NCBI GenBank assembly: GCA_002050365.1
Contig: MWYZ01000032.1
Location: 1-39,725, forward strand
Direction: 5' to 3'
Length of the DNA stretch: 39,725 nt
Source of the DNA: Acidobacteria bacterium 28-1
GTDB taxonomy: Bacteria; Acidobacteriota; Blastocatellia; Pyrinomonadales; Pyrinomonadaceae
The notes under the pieces were generated by a model. That model saw only the letters and a program-made list of their open reading frames with translations, was not told where the DNA came from and ran no database searches. Both the position numbers and the translations under genes were made by a program. How positions within the stretch are numbered: the first letter of the stretch is position 1; every line of letters starts with the position of its first letter. Of this stretch, positions 24,187 through 33,557 are shown piece after piece.

Positions 24187-24540
24187 ATGAGCGAAAAATA
24201 TTCTTATCAAAAAGAATGGAAAGAACATAGAAAAAGACAAAAAACTTTTTGGCTGGTTATTTTGGGTTATATTCCAATCGCCTTATTGAGTTTGTCTCTC
24301 GGCTACTTTTATGAAAATAACAAGATTATTGGTGTTGCTTCATCTTCACTATGGGTTATTTTCTTGGTTATTTTTGTGATTTGCGGAATAAGATTACAGT
24401 TTTGGGAATGTCCGCGTTGTGAGCATTCGTTTCATAGAACTTGGTGGTGGAACAATATATTTTCGAGAAAATGTTTGCATTGTAAATTGCCAAAATATGC
24501 AGGTTCATCATTTGGTGAGCGTGGCAAAGTCGAATTATGA
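24187..24540 (+). CDS. Membrane protein with C-terminal zinc ribbon
   Basis: A 117 aa protein: a basic N-terminus, two transmembrane helices (LVILGYIPIALLSLSLGYF and VASSSLWVIFLVIFVICGI), then CPRC (near 78) and CLHC (near 98), spaced as a zinc ribbon, on the cytoplasmic side. No enzyme motif is seen. Its end overlaps the next gene by 4 nt (ATGA), so it belongs to the same operon as the peroxiredoxin and epimerase. The function is unknown. Confidence 0.7.
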   Translation: MSEKYSYQKEWKEHRKRQKTFWLVILGYIPIALLSLSLGYFYENNKIIGVASSSLWVIFLVIFVICGIRLQFWECPRCEHSFHRTWWWNNIFSRKCLHCKLPKYAGSSFGERGKVEL

Positions 24541-25436
24541 AAATTCTAATCTCGGGTGCGAGTGGTTTGGTCGGCAAACATTTGATTCCGACATTAAAAG
24601 CAAAAGGACACGAAGTTCATCGGCTGGTGCGGAAAACTCCGAATTCATCGGACGAGATACAATGGGACGCAGAAAAGGGTTTTAGCGAAACGGAACAAGC
24701 TAAACTCGAAGGCTTCGATGCGGTCGTGCATCTGGCGGGCGATAACGTCGCGTCGGAAAATTGGTCGGACGAGAAGAAAAAGAAAATTAAGGAAAGCCGT
24801 GTCATCGGGACGAGAGTTTTAGTTGACGCTTTGAAGTCTCTGCAAAATCCGCCGAAACATTTTATATCGGCGTCGGCAGTTGGTTTTTACGGCAACCGGG
24901 AAGCCGAAGTTTTAACCGAAACGAGCCGGAAAGGTGAAGGCTTTTTGCCGGATGTCTGTGCGGCTTGGGAGGACGAATCAAAAAAGGCGGAACGGTTCGC
25001 GCGGGTCGTCTGTATGCGAATCGGCGTGGTGCTGGCAAAAGACGGCGGCGCGTTGGAAAAAATGCTTACGCCGTTTAGATTCGGTGTCGGCGGCACAGTC
25101 GGTTCGGGCAAACAATGGATGAGTTGGATTGCGCTCGACGATTTAATCAAAGCCGTTCATTTCTTTTTAAAAAACGAAAATCTCACGGGCGCGTTTAATT
25201 TAACCGCGCCGAATCCGGTAACAAACGAAGAATTTACGAAAGCTCTCGGAACGGTTTTAAATCGTCCGACCGTTTTGCCGATTCCCGAATTTGCAATCAA
25301 AACGCTTTTTGGTGAAATGGGTGAAATGCTTCTTCTGCAAGGCGCAAGAGTCTTGCCGAAGCGATTGCAAGACGCGGGATTCGATTTTGAATTTAATAAT
25401 TTGGAAGATGCAATGAAGTCCGTTTTGAAAAAATAA
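24537..25436 (+). CDS. TIGR01777-family NAD(P)-binding epimerase-like protein
   Basis: A 299 aa SDR-type (SDR39U1, YfcH-like) protein. It has the Rossmann motif ILISGASGLVGKHLIP, VVHLAGDNVASENWSDEKKKK near residue 65, SASAVGFYG near 110 and WMSWIALDDLIKAVHFFL near 200. The C-terminal DUF1731 region (LPKRLQDAGFDFEF) is also family-typical. The substrate is unknown for the whole family. It overlaps the zinc-ribbon gene by 4 nt. Confidence 0.9.
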   Translation: MKILISGASGLVGKHLIPTLKAKGHEVHRLVRKTPNSSDEIQWDAEKGFSETEQAKLEGFDAVVHLAGDNVASENWSDEKKKKIKESRVIGTRVLVDALKSLQNPPKHFISASAVGFYGNREAEVLTETSRKGEGFLPDVCAAWEDESKKAERFARVVCMRIGVVLAKDGGALEKMLTPFRFGVGGTVGSGKQWMSWIALDDLIKAVHFFLKNENLTGAFNLTAPNPVTNEEFTKALGTVLNRPTVLPIPEFAIKTLFGEMGEMLLLQGARVLPKRLQDAGFDFEFNNLEDAMKSVLKK

Positions 25437-25650
25437 TTTTAACCGCCGTGGACGCAGAGTTTTTAGCCGCAAACAAACATTAATACAAGTAAAGTTTTAT
25501 TCTGTAAATTCGGTTTATCCTGTTAAAATTTCACTACCTTATCTGTGATGAAACTTAATTTAGCCATAAATATATTTGGTTCACTTGGTATCAGAAGGAT
25601 TAAATTGAAATCGCTAACCACAGCAGAAAGAGGGGAGTTTAGTAATTAAT

Positions 25651-25844
25651 ATGAACGAACTAAAAAATTGTTTCGCATCGCCGTATTTTTTATTGCGGTT
25701 CTTACTGTAAAGCAGTCGGCAGTCGTGGTTTAAGCCATTGAGCTTGATTATGACTTCCGTCGCGGCACTCTCGGCTGGACGGCAGACTTTGCTGATTATC
25801 CGCACACTAATCGGAAGATTATATATTTGAATTGGGTTTCCTAA
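25651..25844 (+). pseudogene. Remnant of a secreted protein gene
   Basis: After an ATG at 25651 the sense lies in a shifted frame: TKKLFRIAVFFIAVLTVKQS, a signal peptide, then a TAA, then AIELDYDFRRGTLGWTADFA followed by DYP. The motif GW-x-x-x-FADYP is one I associate with small secreted proteins of Acidobacteria and Planctomycetes. There is at least one frameshift, one nonsense codon and an early stop, so it is a pseudogene. The family call is tentative. Confidence 0.4.
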
Positions 25845-25850
25845 AGAAAG

Positions 25851-25873
25851 AGAGCGGGAAAAACTCCCGCTCT
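25851..25873 (-). terminator. Terminator of the first subtilase gene
   Basis: A 9-bp perfect stem (AGAGCGGGA / TCCCGCTCT) with a 5-nt loop. On the minus strand it is followed by a TCTTTCTTT tract. It is about 43 nt past the subtilase stop. The second subtilase has an identical hairpin. Confidence 0.75.
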
Positions 25874-25916
25874 TCAACTTGAGTGTTGTCGCATTTGCAG
25901 TTTACATACTTTGCAT

Positions 25917-27305
25917 TTAATTCAACATCAACGAGTAGAAAAGGCGGTTTGGCGAACCGACACCGGGATTTCTTAATACCCCTGTGGTTGCCGTGCGGAC
26001 GATTACGTCATGTACTTGTGCGGGCGATGCGTTCGGGTAGTATTGCAGTAAGATTGCGGCTGCGCCGGCGACGTGCGGCGCTGCCATCGAGGTCCCGCTC
26101 TTGTAAACGAATCCTGTGTTGGCGTGCGATGCCGAACGGATTTCGTTCCCGGGAGCAAACAGGTCAAGTGCCGTACCGTAATTGGATGCCCCGTAGTAGC
26201 CAGCATTAGCTCGGTTATCGTATCGATCAGTCGCTCCGACGGTAATCGCTTCTCGCACTCTCGCCGGTGAAACATTATTTGCATCTATTCCATCGTTGCC
26301 TGCCGCAACGACATAAGTGATGCCTGTGTTGATTGATCTTCTGATTGCGTCATCAAGCGCTTGATAAGGTTCACCGCTCAAACTCATGTTTACAACCGCG
26401 GGTCTGCCATTCCGAACCCGTGTAATCCAGTCGACGGCGTTCAGAATGTACCGATCACTATTAGTGTTATCTGCTGCTGAACAACCGAATACACGGACTG
26501 AGATTATTCTGGCTTGCTTTGCCACGCCGACATATCTACCGGCGATTGTTCCTGCAACGTGTGTACCGTGTCCGGTACAATCCTGACCATTGCCACCGGG
26601 AATATAGTTGTATGCAGTTGCGCGTCCGCCAAATTCCGGATGATCTGTTTTAACTCCGCTGTCAATAACATACACGTCAACCCCGGCGCCCGTGTTATTA
26701 TAAGTGTACCAACAGTCTAACGGTCGAAACCTTTGATTGATCCGATCGAGTCCCCATGAATCCCAGCCAGACACGTTTTCCTCCCAGATGGTTGAAGGGC
26801 TTACCATTTGCCTTTGCTCAACGTAGGCGACGCGCTCGTCCTTGCTTACGGCAAGAGCTTCTTTCTCGGTCATTTCTGCCGCATAGCCGTTCAGCGCGTG
26901 CCGGAATATAGATTTAATTTTACCGCCGTGAACGTCAATCATCTCGTCGGAAAGTTCGGGAGCCAGCGAATCTTCACCATGCGAGCCGGCAGCCGAATCT
27001 TTGAACACTACGATATATTGTCCGGGGATGCCTTTATCACCTTTGGTGATTAGCTTTTCCTCGACATCTTGATGAGTAATTTCTTGTTTTTCAACTTGCG
27101 GTATCGAAGCGTCTTCTATAGTTTGCTCTTGCGCCTGCGCCGGTAAAAAAGTGAACGCGGCGATGCCGAGAACAATTGCGAAAAAGCGCAGGTAAGATTT
27201 ACCGAGCTGTTTAATAATTTTAGTCGTTTGCAGCGATTGATTTTTGTCGGTTAATTGTGAATTGCGGCTGACGTTGGCAGCAATTTCGTTGTCAAGTTTG
27301 TTCAT
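25917..27305 (-). CDS. Secreted S8 subtilase (first paralogue)
   Basis: A 462 aa subtilisin-family peptidase of proteinase K type. After an unusually long N-terminus (about 40 residues) comes a signal helix (FFAIVLGIAAFTFLPAQA). Next are an I9 inhibitor propeptide (GQYIVVFKDSAAG at 96, ALNGYAAEMTEKEA at 137) and a catalytic domain from about 180. The triad is Asp215 (VYVIDSGV), His246 (GHGTHVAG) and Ser406 (GTSMAAPH), with oxyanion Asn337. All parts are present, so it should be active and secreted. RBS AGGAG lies upstream. A second paralogue is at 33558-34946. Confidence 0.95.
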   Translation of the reverse strand: MNKLDNEIAANVSRNSQLTDKNQSLQTTKIIKQLGKSYLRFFAIVLGIAAFTFLPAQAQEQTIEDASIPQVEKQEITHQDVEEKLITKGDKGIPGQYIVVFKDSAAGSHGEDSLAPELSDEMIDVHGGKIKSIFRHALNGYAAEMTEKEALAVSKDERVAYVEQRQMVSPSTIWEENVSGWDSWGLDRINQRFRPLDCWYTYNNTGAGVDVYVIDSGVKTDHPEFGGRATAYNYIPGGNGQDCTGHGTHVAGTIAGRYVGVAKQARIISVRVFGCSAADNTNSDRYILNAVDWITRVRNGRPAVVNMSLSGEPYQALDDAIRRSINTGITYVVAAGNDGIDANNVSPARVREAITVGATDRYDNRANAGYYGASNYGTALDLFAPGNEIRSASHANTGFVYKSGTSMAAPHVAGAAAILLQYYPNASPAQVHDVIVRTATTGVLRNPGVGSPNRLFYSLMLN

Positions 27306-27595
27306 GATTTTCTCCTATTTGTTTTAATAAGAGATTAAATCAGACAGTTTTAGGGTTGATGCTTTATCCATTGCCAATTTCGATCCAGTTGGTTTTGCGA
27401 AATCTCAAGTTGGGCGCCAAGCATTAGCTAGCCACCGGTATCGTCACACTCAGCCGCATACCTCCATTGCCGACCCGCGTGGATATAAGCATGCGAAGTG
27501 GTGTGATCTTCATTCCTTAATTAAGCGTAATTATCATACATATTTAGATTGGCAGAAGTGGCGCAAAGAAATAAATCTTTCTACTTTTAATTCAC
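27306..27595. other. Intergenic region between subtilase 1 and FG-GAP gene
   Basis: About 290 nt. The only coding-like item is a 29-codon minus-strand ORF (27424-27513) ending SVTIPVAS with no usable ribosome site. I do not see a gene, a clear terminator for the FG-GAP gene, or the 250-bp module found upstream of the second subtilase. Confidence 0.4.
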
Positions 27596-29842
27596 CTATC
27601 TAATATAAGCATTCGGAATTGGCTTGTCTTCATTATTGCCGAACTGCACACCGGTAAAGCCTGCCGTTGTTCGCAGCAAATACCAAGTGCCGTTTGACGG
27701 TCGAAATACCGCGATGTCCGCTCGTCCGTCGCCGTCGTAATCGGCTGGCACCGGCAAATCACCCGACGCTCCAAACTGCACGGCTCCGTAATTTGTCTGC
27801 GGATTCGGCGATGTGTACCATGTTCCATTGCTCGGTCGGAAAACGGCAATTTCGCTGCGTCCGTCGCCGTTGAAATCTGCCGGTGCCGGAATGTCACTCG
27901 CAATGCCCAATGATTGAGCGACGACTTGATTGTTTGAACTTTGCAGAATATACCACACTCCATTTGACGGACGAAAAACCGCTGCGTCTTGTTTGCTATC
28001 GCCGTCGAAATCTCCGACTACCGGTTTGTCGCCGTTTGTTCCCCACGCAATGGCTCTGAAATCAACTCCCGGCGCTGAACTCGGACGATAAAAGAAGTAA
28101 CCTTGTCCGCTGGAGAGCGAACCGTCTCGGTAGACTGCTAAATCCGCTTTTCCGTCGCCATCCCAATCGCCTGAAACAGGAACGTCGCCGGTCGCGCCGA
28201 ATTGTTCCGGTCGGAATGAATTATCCGAACTGTTGGTAATATAAAAATAGGCTTTGTTGCCCGCTCCAAAAACGACATCGCGGAAAACGGCAAAGTCGGT
28301 TCGTCCGTCGCCGTCATAATCGGCAGGCGCGATACGGTCTCCGTTTTGTCCGAACTTAAACGGGATAAACGAATTATTCTGACTGCTTAATTCATACCAG
28401 AAACCATTTGACGCTCGGAAAACAGTCAAATCCGCACGCCCGTCGCCGTCAAAATCATAGAGCGTACGTGTATTGCTCAAGTTAAAGACATACGCCGAGC
28501 CTTGAAAAGTATTCGTCCCGAACAAATCGGAACTTCCGACAATCGCCGTCCCGCCGCTGATGGCGACGCTGACACCGAAAAAATAGTTTTCCGCGCCGTC
28601 CGAAGCGATCAACTTGGTTTGCTGTGTCCAGATTGTGCCGCTTCTGACAAAGACATACGCCGAGCCTTGGTTATTATTCGCCCCGATGGCGTCGTTGTAA
28701 CTTCCGACAATCGCCGTGTCACCACTGATGGCGACGCTAAAGCCGAAAGCATCGTTTGCCGCGCCGTCCGCAGCAGTCAACTTGGTTTGCTGTGTCCAGA
28801 TTGTGCCGCTTCTGACAAAGATATACGCCGAGCCTTGATAAGCATTCGCCCCGATGGCGTCGTTGTAACTTCCGACAATCGCCGTCTCGCCGCTGATGGC
28901 AACACTGTTGCCGAAATCATCGTCTGCCGCGCCGTCCGAAGCAGTCAACTTGGTTTGCTGTGTCCAGGTGGTGCCGCTTCTGACGAAGACATACGCCGAG
29001 CCTTGATTAGCATTCGCCCCGATGTCGTCGTTGTAACTTCCGACAATCGCCGTCCCGCCGCTGATGGCAACGCTGACGCCGAAAAAATCGTATGCCGCGC
29101 CGTCCGCAGCGGTCAACTTGGTTTGCTGTGTCCAGGTGGTGCCGCTTCTGACGAAGATATACGCCGAGCCTTGATCAATATTCGTCCCGATGTTGTCCCT
29201 GGAACTTCCGACAATCGCCGTCTCGCCGCTGATGGCGACGCTGACACCGAACAAATCGTTTGACGCGCCGTCCGAAGCGATCAACTTGGTTTGCTGTGTC
29301 CAGGTGGTGCCGCTCCTTACGAAAATATACGCCGAGCCTTGATCAACATTCGTCCCGATGTAGTCCCTGTAACTTCCGACAATCACCGTGTTGCCGCTGA
29401 TGGCAACACTGTTGCCGAAATCATCGTATGCCGCGCCGTCCGAAGCAGTCAACTTGGTTTGCTGTGTCCAGGTGGTGCCGCTTCTGACAAAGACATACGC
29501 CGAGCCTTGATCAACATTCGCCCCGATGTCGTCCCTGTAACTTCCGACAATCGCCGTGTCACCGCTGATGGCAACGCTGCTGCCGAACAAATCGCCTGCC
29601 GCGCCGTCCGAAGCAGTCAACTTGGTTTGGGACACTTCCGGTCTGTGCGGTTCATCGCCGCTGCGTTTTCGTGCGTCATTAAACGCCGCCTGCAGCGAAT
29701 CGTAGCCGCTCGTCTCGCGCAGGTGTTTGACTGCCTGCTCGTTAACCAAAGACGCGGTTTGTCCGCTGACGCTGCCGAAAAATGTCGCGCCCATCAGCAC
29801 GGTAATTATCAACCCGAATATGCTTTGTGTCGTTGCTTTCAT
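27596..29842 (-). CDS. Secreted FG-GAP / VCBS repeat protein
   Basis: A 748 aa secreted protein. A signal peptide (IFGLIITVLMGATFFGSVSG) is followed by seven 56-residue FG-GAP-like repeats (about 71-465), each with KLTASDGAA, FGxSVAISG, TAIVGS and QGSAYVFVRSGTTWTQQ. About six VCBS-like repeats follow (470-748) with DxDGDGRxD calcium-binding loops and FRPSNGxWY. It should form a beta-propeller-like surface protein. The 168-bp DNA repeats are near identical, so length may vary. An AAGGAG ribosome site precedes the ATG. The long plus-strand ORFs over the repeats are shadows. Confidence 0.9.
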   Translation of the reverse strand: MKATTQSIFGLIITVLMGATFFGSVSGQTASLVNEQAVKHLRETSGYDSLQAAFNDARKRSGDEPHRPEVSQTKLTASDGAAGDLFGSSVAISGDTAIVGSYRDDIGANVDQGSAYVFVRSGTTWTQQTKLTASDGAAYDDFGNSVAISGNTVIVGSYRDYIGTNVDQGSAYIFVRSGTTWTQQTKLIASDGASNDLFGVSVAISGETAIVGSSRDNIGTNIDQGSAYIFVRSGTTWTQQTKLTAADGAAYDFFGVSVAISGGTAIVGSYNDDIGANANQGSAYVFVRSGTTWTQQTKLTASDGAADDDFGNSVAISGETAIVGSYNDAIGANAYQGSAYIFVRSGTIWTQQTKLTAADGAANDAFGFSVAISGDTAIVGSYNDAIGANNNQGSAYVFVRSGTIWTQQTKLIASDGAENYFFGVSVAISGGTAIVGSSDLFGTNTFQGSAYVFNLSNTRTLYDFDGDGRADLTVFRASNGFWYELSSQNNSFIPFKFGQNGDRIAPADYDGDGRTDFAVFRDVVFGAGNKAYFYITNSSDNSFRPEQFGATGDVPVSGDWDGDGKADLAVYRDGSLSSGQGYFFYRPSSAPGVDFRAIAWGTNGDKPVVGDFDGDSKQDAAVFRPSNGVWYILQSSNNQVVAQSLGIASDIPAPADFNGDGRSEIAVFRPSNGTWYTSPNPQTNYGAVQFGASGDLPVPADYDGDGRADIAVFRPSNGTWYLLRTTAGFTGVQFGNNEDKPIPNAYIR
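28500..29640. repeat. 168-bp tandem DNA repeat in the FG-GAP gene
   Basis: Anchor sequence AACTTGGTTTGCTGTGTCCA recurs at about 28611, 28779, 28947, 29115, 29283 and 29451, giving a 168-bp period, with a partial copy near 29619. It encodes the 56-residue FG-GAP unit. Confidence 0.9.
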
Positions 29843-29904
29843 TATTAATTAACTCCTTAAGTGTCCCTGTTGAACAGATTGTATCTAAGTTGCCCGAAAT
29901 CTGA

Positions 29905-30393
29905 AACCTTACGCCGGGCGGATTACGCATCGGGCGGTTTCGGCGTGTGGCGTTCGACGTGACTGGCGTAAATCCAAGCGGCGAGATTCGCCGCGTCGCC
30001 GCGATTCCGGCTGACACTTACTTGTGTAATGACAGATTGAACGCGCCAGAAATATCAGTTGGTACAACCTCCGCTCGCTGACTTCTTTAGTTCTTAAAAA
30101 AAATGCTTCACGTTTGCATTCAACCGTTACCACTTTTTCGCCAGCAGCTCTTGCATCGCGTCAATCTACAATCAGACGCTTTGCTAAAAGGCGTTTGAGC
30201 CGGGCATTCTCCGATTCCGGGTTCGCCCCCGTTCGACCTCCGCCACCTGCGTTGACCCGAATCGCTTCTTCCACTTTTAAAACGTGTCTTCGTTAAATCC
30301 CTTTTGCCGAAAAAACTCGACAACGGTTATTTCTGTTTTCTCGGCTTCCCGGACAAAACCAACAATCTGCCCATCAGAATAGATTTTCTTCAT
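29905..30393 (-). pseudogene. Decayed IS3-family transposase (OrfA plus start of OrfB)
   Basis: From the ATG at 30391-30393 the sequence reads MKKIYSDGQIVGFVREAEKT and then VVEFFRQKGFNEDTF-stop-KWKKRFG. This is an IS3 OrfA in which a Tyr codon has become TAA. A frameshift follows; the sense then continues as ENARLKRLLAKRLIVD, the OrfA end. After another shift KREAFFLRTKEVSERRLYQL and LARSICHY follow, the OrfB start. The rest of OrfB is lost. At least one nonsense and two frameshift defects mean it is inactive, and it is unrelated to the intact IS3 copy at 1-344. Confidence 0.75.
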
Positions 30394-30528
30394 CTCAGGT
30401 TTCTCCTCTAAATTGATTTTTCATTAATTAAAAGAAACTTGCCAAACCACTGGCTCAAGTTTACGATTTCAGGTCAACGTGATAAGCAGGACGGTGTTTT
30501 GATAAATTTCCAAGCCTTTATTCAAATA

Positions 30529-30753
30529 TCACTTTTTCATTGGTAGCAGAAGAGAGTTGCTCAACTGAAATTGTCGCTTCGGCATGAAACGGAAAGTTAC
30601 GAAGCCGGCGATAAAACAAAATTCGTGAGATTTGTTATAAAGCGAGTTCTTCGCCGCGACGACATCCGATTTGCTCAAAATCCTCGCGTGCGGGTTAAGG
30701 GTTACTTCGACAAATCTTGCGCTACTGTTTTGGGTTCCAATCATTCTATCCAT
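30529..30753 (-). pseudogene. OsmC-family C-terminal fragment
   Basis: A 74 aa ORF with ARFVEVTLNPHARI, SDVVAAKNSLYNKSHEFCFIAG and VTFRF, which resembles the C-terminal half of OsmC-like peroxidases around the second catalytic Cys (normally HxxCFIANS). The N-terminal half with the first Cys is missing, so it is a fragment. The sequence just upstream (SLATTIRTRDG in another frame) may be a further trace. The family call is moderate. Confidence 0.45.
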
Positions 30754-30795
30754 CGCGTGTCCTTATAGTCGTCGCCAGGCTAAACCCCACAGAAA

Positions 30796-32577
30796 TTACA
30801 TATACTCAGATGCGATTATTTCAGTATCAAACGGCGTAACACCCTTCTCTACTGAAAAAACTGTGTCGGCGTTTTCCGCCGAATCGGCGTTTTCGCCTCG
30901 CGCTTCGACGTGCAGAGCGAAAAGCTCGTGCAAATTGGTTTTAGTCAAATTTGTTAAAACTTTGGTCATCAAAGATACGCCGCTCAAGTTCTGCTGCACG
31001 TTATTCCAAAGCGGCGCTTTTTTCAAAGCAACATCCGTCCAAATAACTTTATTTTTAATTAAATCAATAATCATCGGCAGACAAATGTTCGTGTCAGAAA
31101 CTATGTCAATTTTGTTTTCGACGGTCTTCGGCTCGAATATCTCACCCGAATCGGCGTGGACACGCGCCATCCAGCCCGCAAAGCATTCGGGCAAATCGCA
31201 GTAAGGCTGCTGCGTGTAGCTGTTTAACGACATTACGACGTAGCGAATGCCCATTTCTACGGTTTTGGCGATGTTAATATCAATAAATTCAGCCGCGCCG
31301 TCGGGAGCGTCAACGATGTCGCCGCTGTGATGTCCGCCGTAATTTTTCAGATTGTAATACGAAACAATGTCTTTGTAATTGAATTCCGCGTCATACAAAG
31401 CAGCGGATAAATCTATATCGGTTCTGTCCGTTCCGTTTTTCCACCACAAAAAGAAACGAATTACATTTGCTTCCGGCAAATCGATGTGGCTGCCGCGCAC
31501 GAGCGTTTTCAAAGCCTTGCTCGCCGAGCGCTGCGAAAACGGCACGAGATAATTTTTCAACCGTTCGTCCAGAAAACATTTGCCGAGCGGTTCGAGTTTA
31601 GAGAATCTTTCGACTAACGCGTTTTTACAAATTTCTGCTGCCTCCGCGCAGATTTTTTCAGTCAGAAACGGGAGCTTGTTCTCTATCGCCTGAACCTTGG
31701 CAACGTCGCCTTTCGGAAAGAATGTGCGAAGTTCTTGCGGCTTGCTGCGATGTTTGAAATGCGTTTTTACCTGCAATAAAACCGGAGTGGAAATTTCTCC
31801 GGCGCGGGCTGCGAATTTTTCCAGAACGTCCGTTTGTTTTGCTTCGTCGAGCCGCAAAAGATGGTCGAGCCGCCGCGCGAAATCGCCTGCCCGCGTTTCC
31901 AACAATTCAATAACTTTTTCCGCGTCTTTTTCGATTAAAGCCCGTTCGATTTTTCCGTTAAAAGTTTCAAAAGGCTTGTCGTTGCGAAGCACGTCGAACG
32001 CCGCGAACGAGCGCAAAAATTTTTCGGCATGTTCGCCCGCGTGCAGTTTTTCGCCGAGGCGAATCCAGCGCTTTTTCCAGCGCAGCATATCTTCGGTAAG
32101 GTTAGCGCAGTTTTCCAGAAGTCCAAGAAGAATGCGCCGCGCCGGGCGTTTGAAGGTGATAAATTTTGTGTTTGCGGCTAAGGACACATCGCCGTCGCTC
32201 ATCGCAGTGGCGAGGCGCAGAACGTCGGTCGCGGTTTTTATATGTTTCGATAAAAAATTTTCTGATTGTTCTGTGTTAGAAATGAGCAAACCGCCGACGT
32301 AAGCAATGGTTTCCTTCATCGAAATTTCCGCGGGCATCAAACGATAAACATCGTCGTGGTAGTTTTCGACAAACCATTTCACATCCGTTTTGTCCTGCTC
32401 CGAAAGCGAAGCGTTTGATGAAACTTGTTTGGTGAAAATGCTCTCGAAATCTTCCGGCGTGCCTAAATCAATCACTTTTAGATTGACGTTATCGAGCAGC
32501 GGCAGACGCTCCTTTTTCTCGTAATCTGGCAATTGATTGGTGATGTAATGAATAATCGCATTGAAATTGAATCGGGG
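30796..32577 (-). pseudogene. TerD-domain protein lacking its 5' end
   Basis: The visible 578 aa (from a TTG at 32532) resemble the C-terminal part of MXAN_6230/SCO0854-type proteins. A helical region is followed by a TerD-like domain (about 340-570) with KALKTLVRGSHIDLP, FFLWWKNGTDRTDIDLSAALY, GGHHSGDIVDAPDGAAEFID and CDLPECFAGWM. The same frame is open and coding-like upstream of the TTG (NAIIHYITNQ) back to a TAG at 32578-32580, with no good start or ribosome site. The gene has therefore lost its N-terminus. TerD proteins bind calcium and act in stress complexes; the C-terminal part might still be made. Confidence 0.6.
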
Positions 32578-32976
32578 CTAAGTTTCCAACAGCAGTCCCG
32601 AGATGATAATATGTTGACCACCGATAGGAAAATACCCTAAAATCGTCAGCATAGCCTAGCCGGGATAGCCTCTCAAGGTTATGGGAGATGCCTGTGTTCC
32701 GCTTGCGGTCATAAAAATTTCAGTACCGCGAGCGCCGTGCACGCCGGCGCGCAGACAACCGACATCACCGGGTACAAGTGAATTAACAAAGGCTTTAAGA
32801 TTTGGACCAGGCTGCGCTACTTTCGTGCAGGCTGCTGCCGGCGCAGATGTAAGAGTCTTGGTGTATGCCGCCGGTGTCGAATCTATGTGCTCCCATGCGC
32901 CCACGCCGGATACATGAAAGAACAAACCGTAAACAGTGATGGTTAATAGTAAAGAGAAAATTGTCGTTCTGCGCAT
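32578..32976 (-). pseudogene. Truncated secreted beta-helix-type protein with in-frame TAG
   Basis: From the ATG at 32974-32976 (AAGGAG 10 nt upstream) there is a signal peptide (RRTTIFSLLLTITVYGLFF). It is followed by CTKVAQPGPNLKAFVNSLVP, GDVGCLRAGVHG and ASPITLRGYPG, the typical start of parallel beta-helix (pectate-lyase-like) proteins. A TAG at 32656-32658 interrupts it. In the same frame 25 beta-helix-like codons follow (MLTILGYFPIGGQHIIISGL) up to a second TAG at 32578-32580, where the TerD-type frame begins. So the gene has one nonsense codon and has lost its main body. Confidence 0.6.
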
Positions 32977-33134
32977 AAGTAATAAGCTCCTTGAGATAAG
33001 TTGAAATGTTAAATGGTTATCGCGTCTGAAATCAGCAACGTAACCGGATAATGATAGTTTGGAAAACTTTCTCGCTACTACCATTGATTCCACCAATACG
33101 TGTTTTAGTTATGGTTGATTAACTTTTTACAGGG

Positions 33135-33387
33135 CAAGTTTGCATTTTCGTTCAATTACCTAAAGCAGCAAGTTGTCCCGCTACTTTACTATAAACAAAA
33201 ACAAAAAAGTGTTTCGACTTTTTTTGAAAATAATAAAATCTTAATTTTTTATGGCTCTTAATCCGTTTTGATTTACGAGTTAGGCTAACTTCAACCGGAT
33301 AATTGGGCAGGTGTATTTCTGCTAAGTTTTGAGGCTGAATAACTTAATTTTATTTAGACAGGCTTACTATAACTTAAAATTGAAAAC
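33135..33387 (-). repeat. Duplicated non-coding module, copy 1
   Basis: About 250 nt aligned with 35147-35392. The best-conserved core is AGCAAGTTGTCCCGCTACTT (copy 1, from about 33168) with CAACAAGTTGTCCCGCTACTTTG in copy 2; other shared blocks are AAAAAAGTGTTTC, GCTAAGTTTT and TTAATTTTATT. It lies about 160 nt upstream of the beta-helix gene start. The shared position upstream of two secreted-protein genes suggests a promoter or leader. It does not code for protein. Confidence 0.75.
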
Positions 33388-33492
33388 TTTCAAAAGAGGC
33401 GATTCGATTATCCTGTTTAGAAACTTGCGCCGCAAATTCAATCGGCAACAAAAGCAACATACTGACAGCAATAAAGAGCAGGTTAATGAAAG

Positions 33493-33515
33493 AGAGCGGG
33501 AAAAACTCCCGCTCT
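33493..33515 (-). terminator. Terminator of the second subtilase gene
   Basis: The AGAGCGGGA / TCCCGCTCT stem with a 5-nt loop is identical to the hairpin after the first subtilase. It lies about 43 nt past the stop, as in the first copy. Confidence 0.75.
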
Positions 33516-33557
33516 TCAACTTGAGTGTTGTCGTATTTGCAGTTTACATATTTGCAT

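Larger units (their letters stand above)
25437..25916. other. Intergenic region with a decayed gene and terminator
   Basis: This 480-nt gap holds a short repeat fragment (GCCGTGGACGCAGAG near 25445), wording related to the hairpin repeat at 2513-2595 near 25500, the pseudogene at 25651-25844 and the subtilase terminator at 25851-25873. I see no other gene. Confidence 0.5.
29843..30795. other. Region of gene remnants between FG-GAP and TerD-type genes
   Basis: About 950 nt. It contains the FG-GAP ribosome site, the decayed IS3 transposase (about 29900-30393) and the OsmC remnant (30529-30753). The stretch 30394-30528 shows nothing I can assign. Confidence 0.5.
32977..33557. other. Intergenic region holding copy 1 of the 250-bp module
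   Basis: It lies between the beta-helix fragment and subtilase 2. It holds copy 1 of the duplicated module (about 33135-33387) and the subtilase 2 terminator (33493-33515). No gene is seen. Confidence 0.5.

Noticed and set aside
27424..27513. 29-codon minus-strand ORF
   Set aside because: The only Shine-Dalgarno-like sequence abuts the ATG, and there is no recognisable family; it may be a remnant but cannot be supported as a gene.
28502..29848. Long plus-strand ORFs (253 and 185 aa) with repeats
   Set aside because: They are the reverse strand of the 168-bp FG-GAP repeats; the minus strand has a signal peptide, ribosome site and known repeat motifs.
32578..32658. Programmed TAG read-through (pyrrolysine or suppression)
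   Set aside because: Both flanking genes are truncated at the junction and no supporting machinery is visible; decay after a deletion is simpler.
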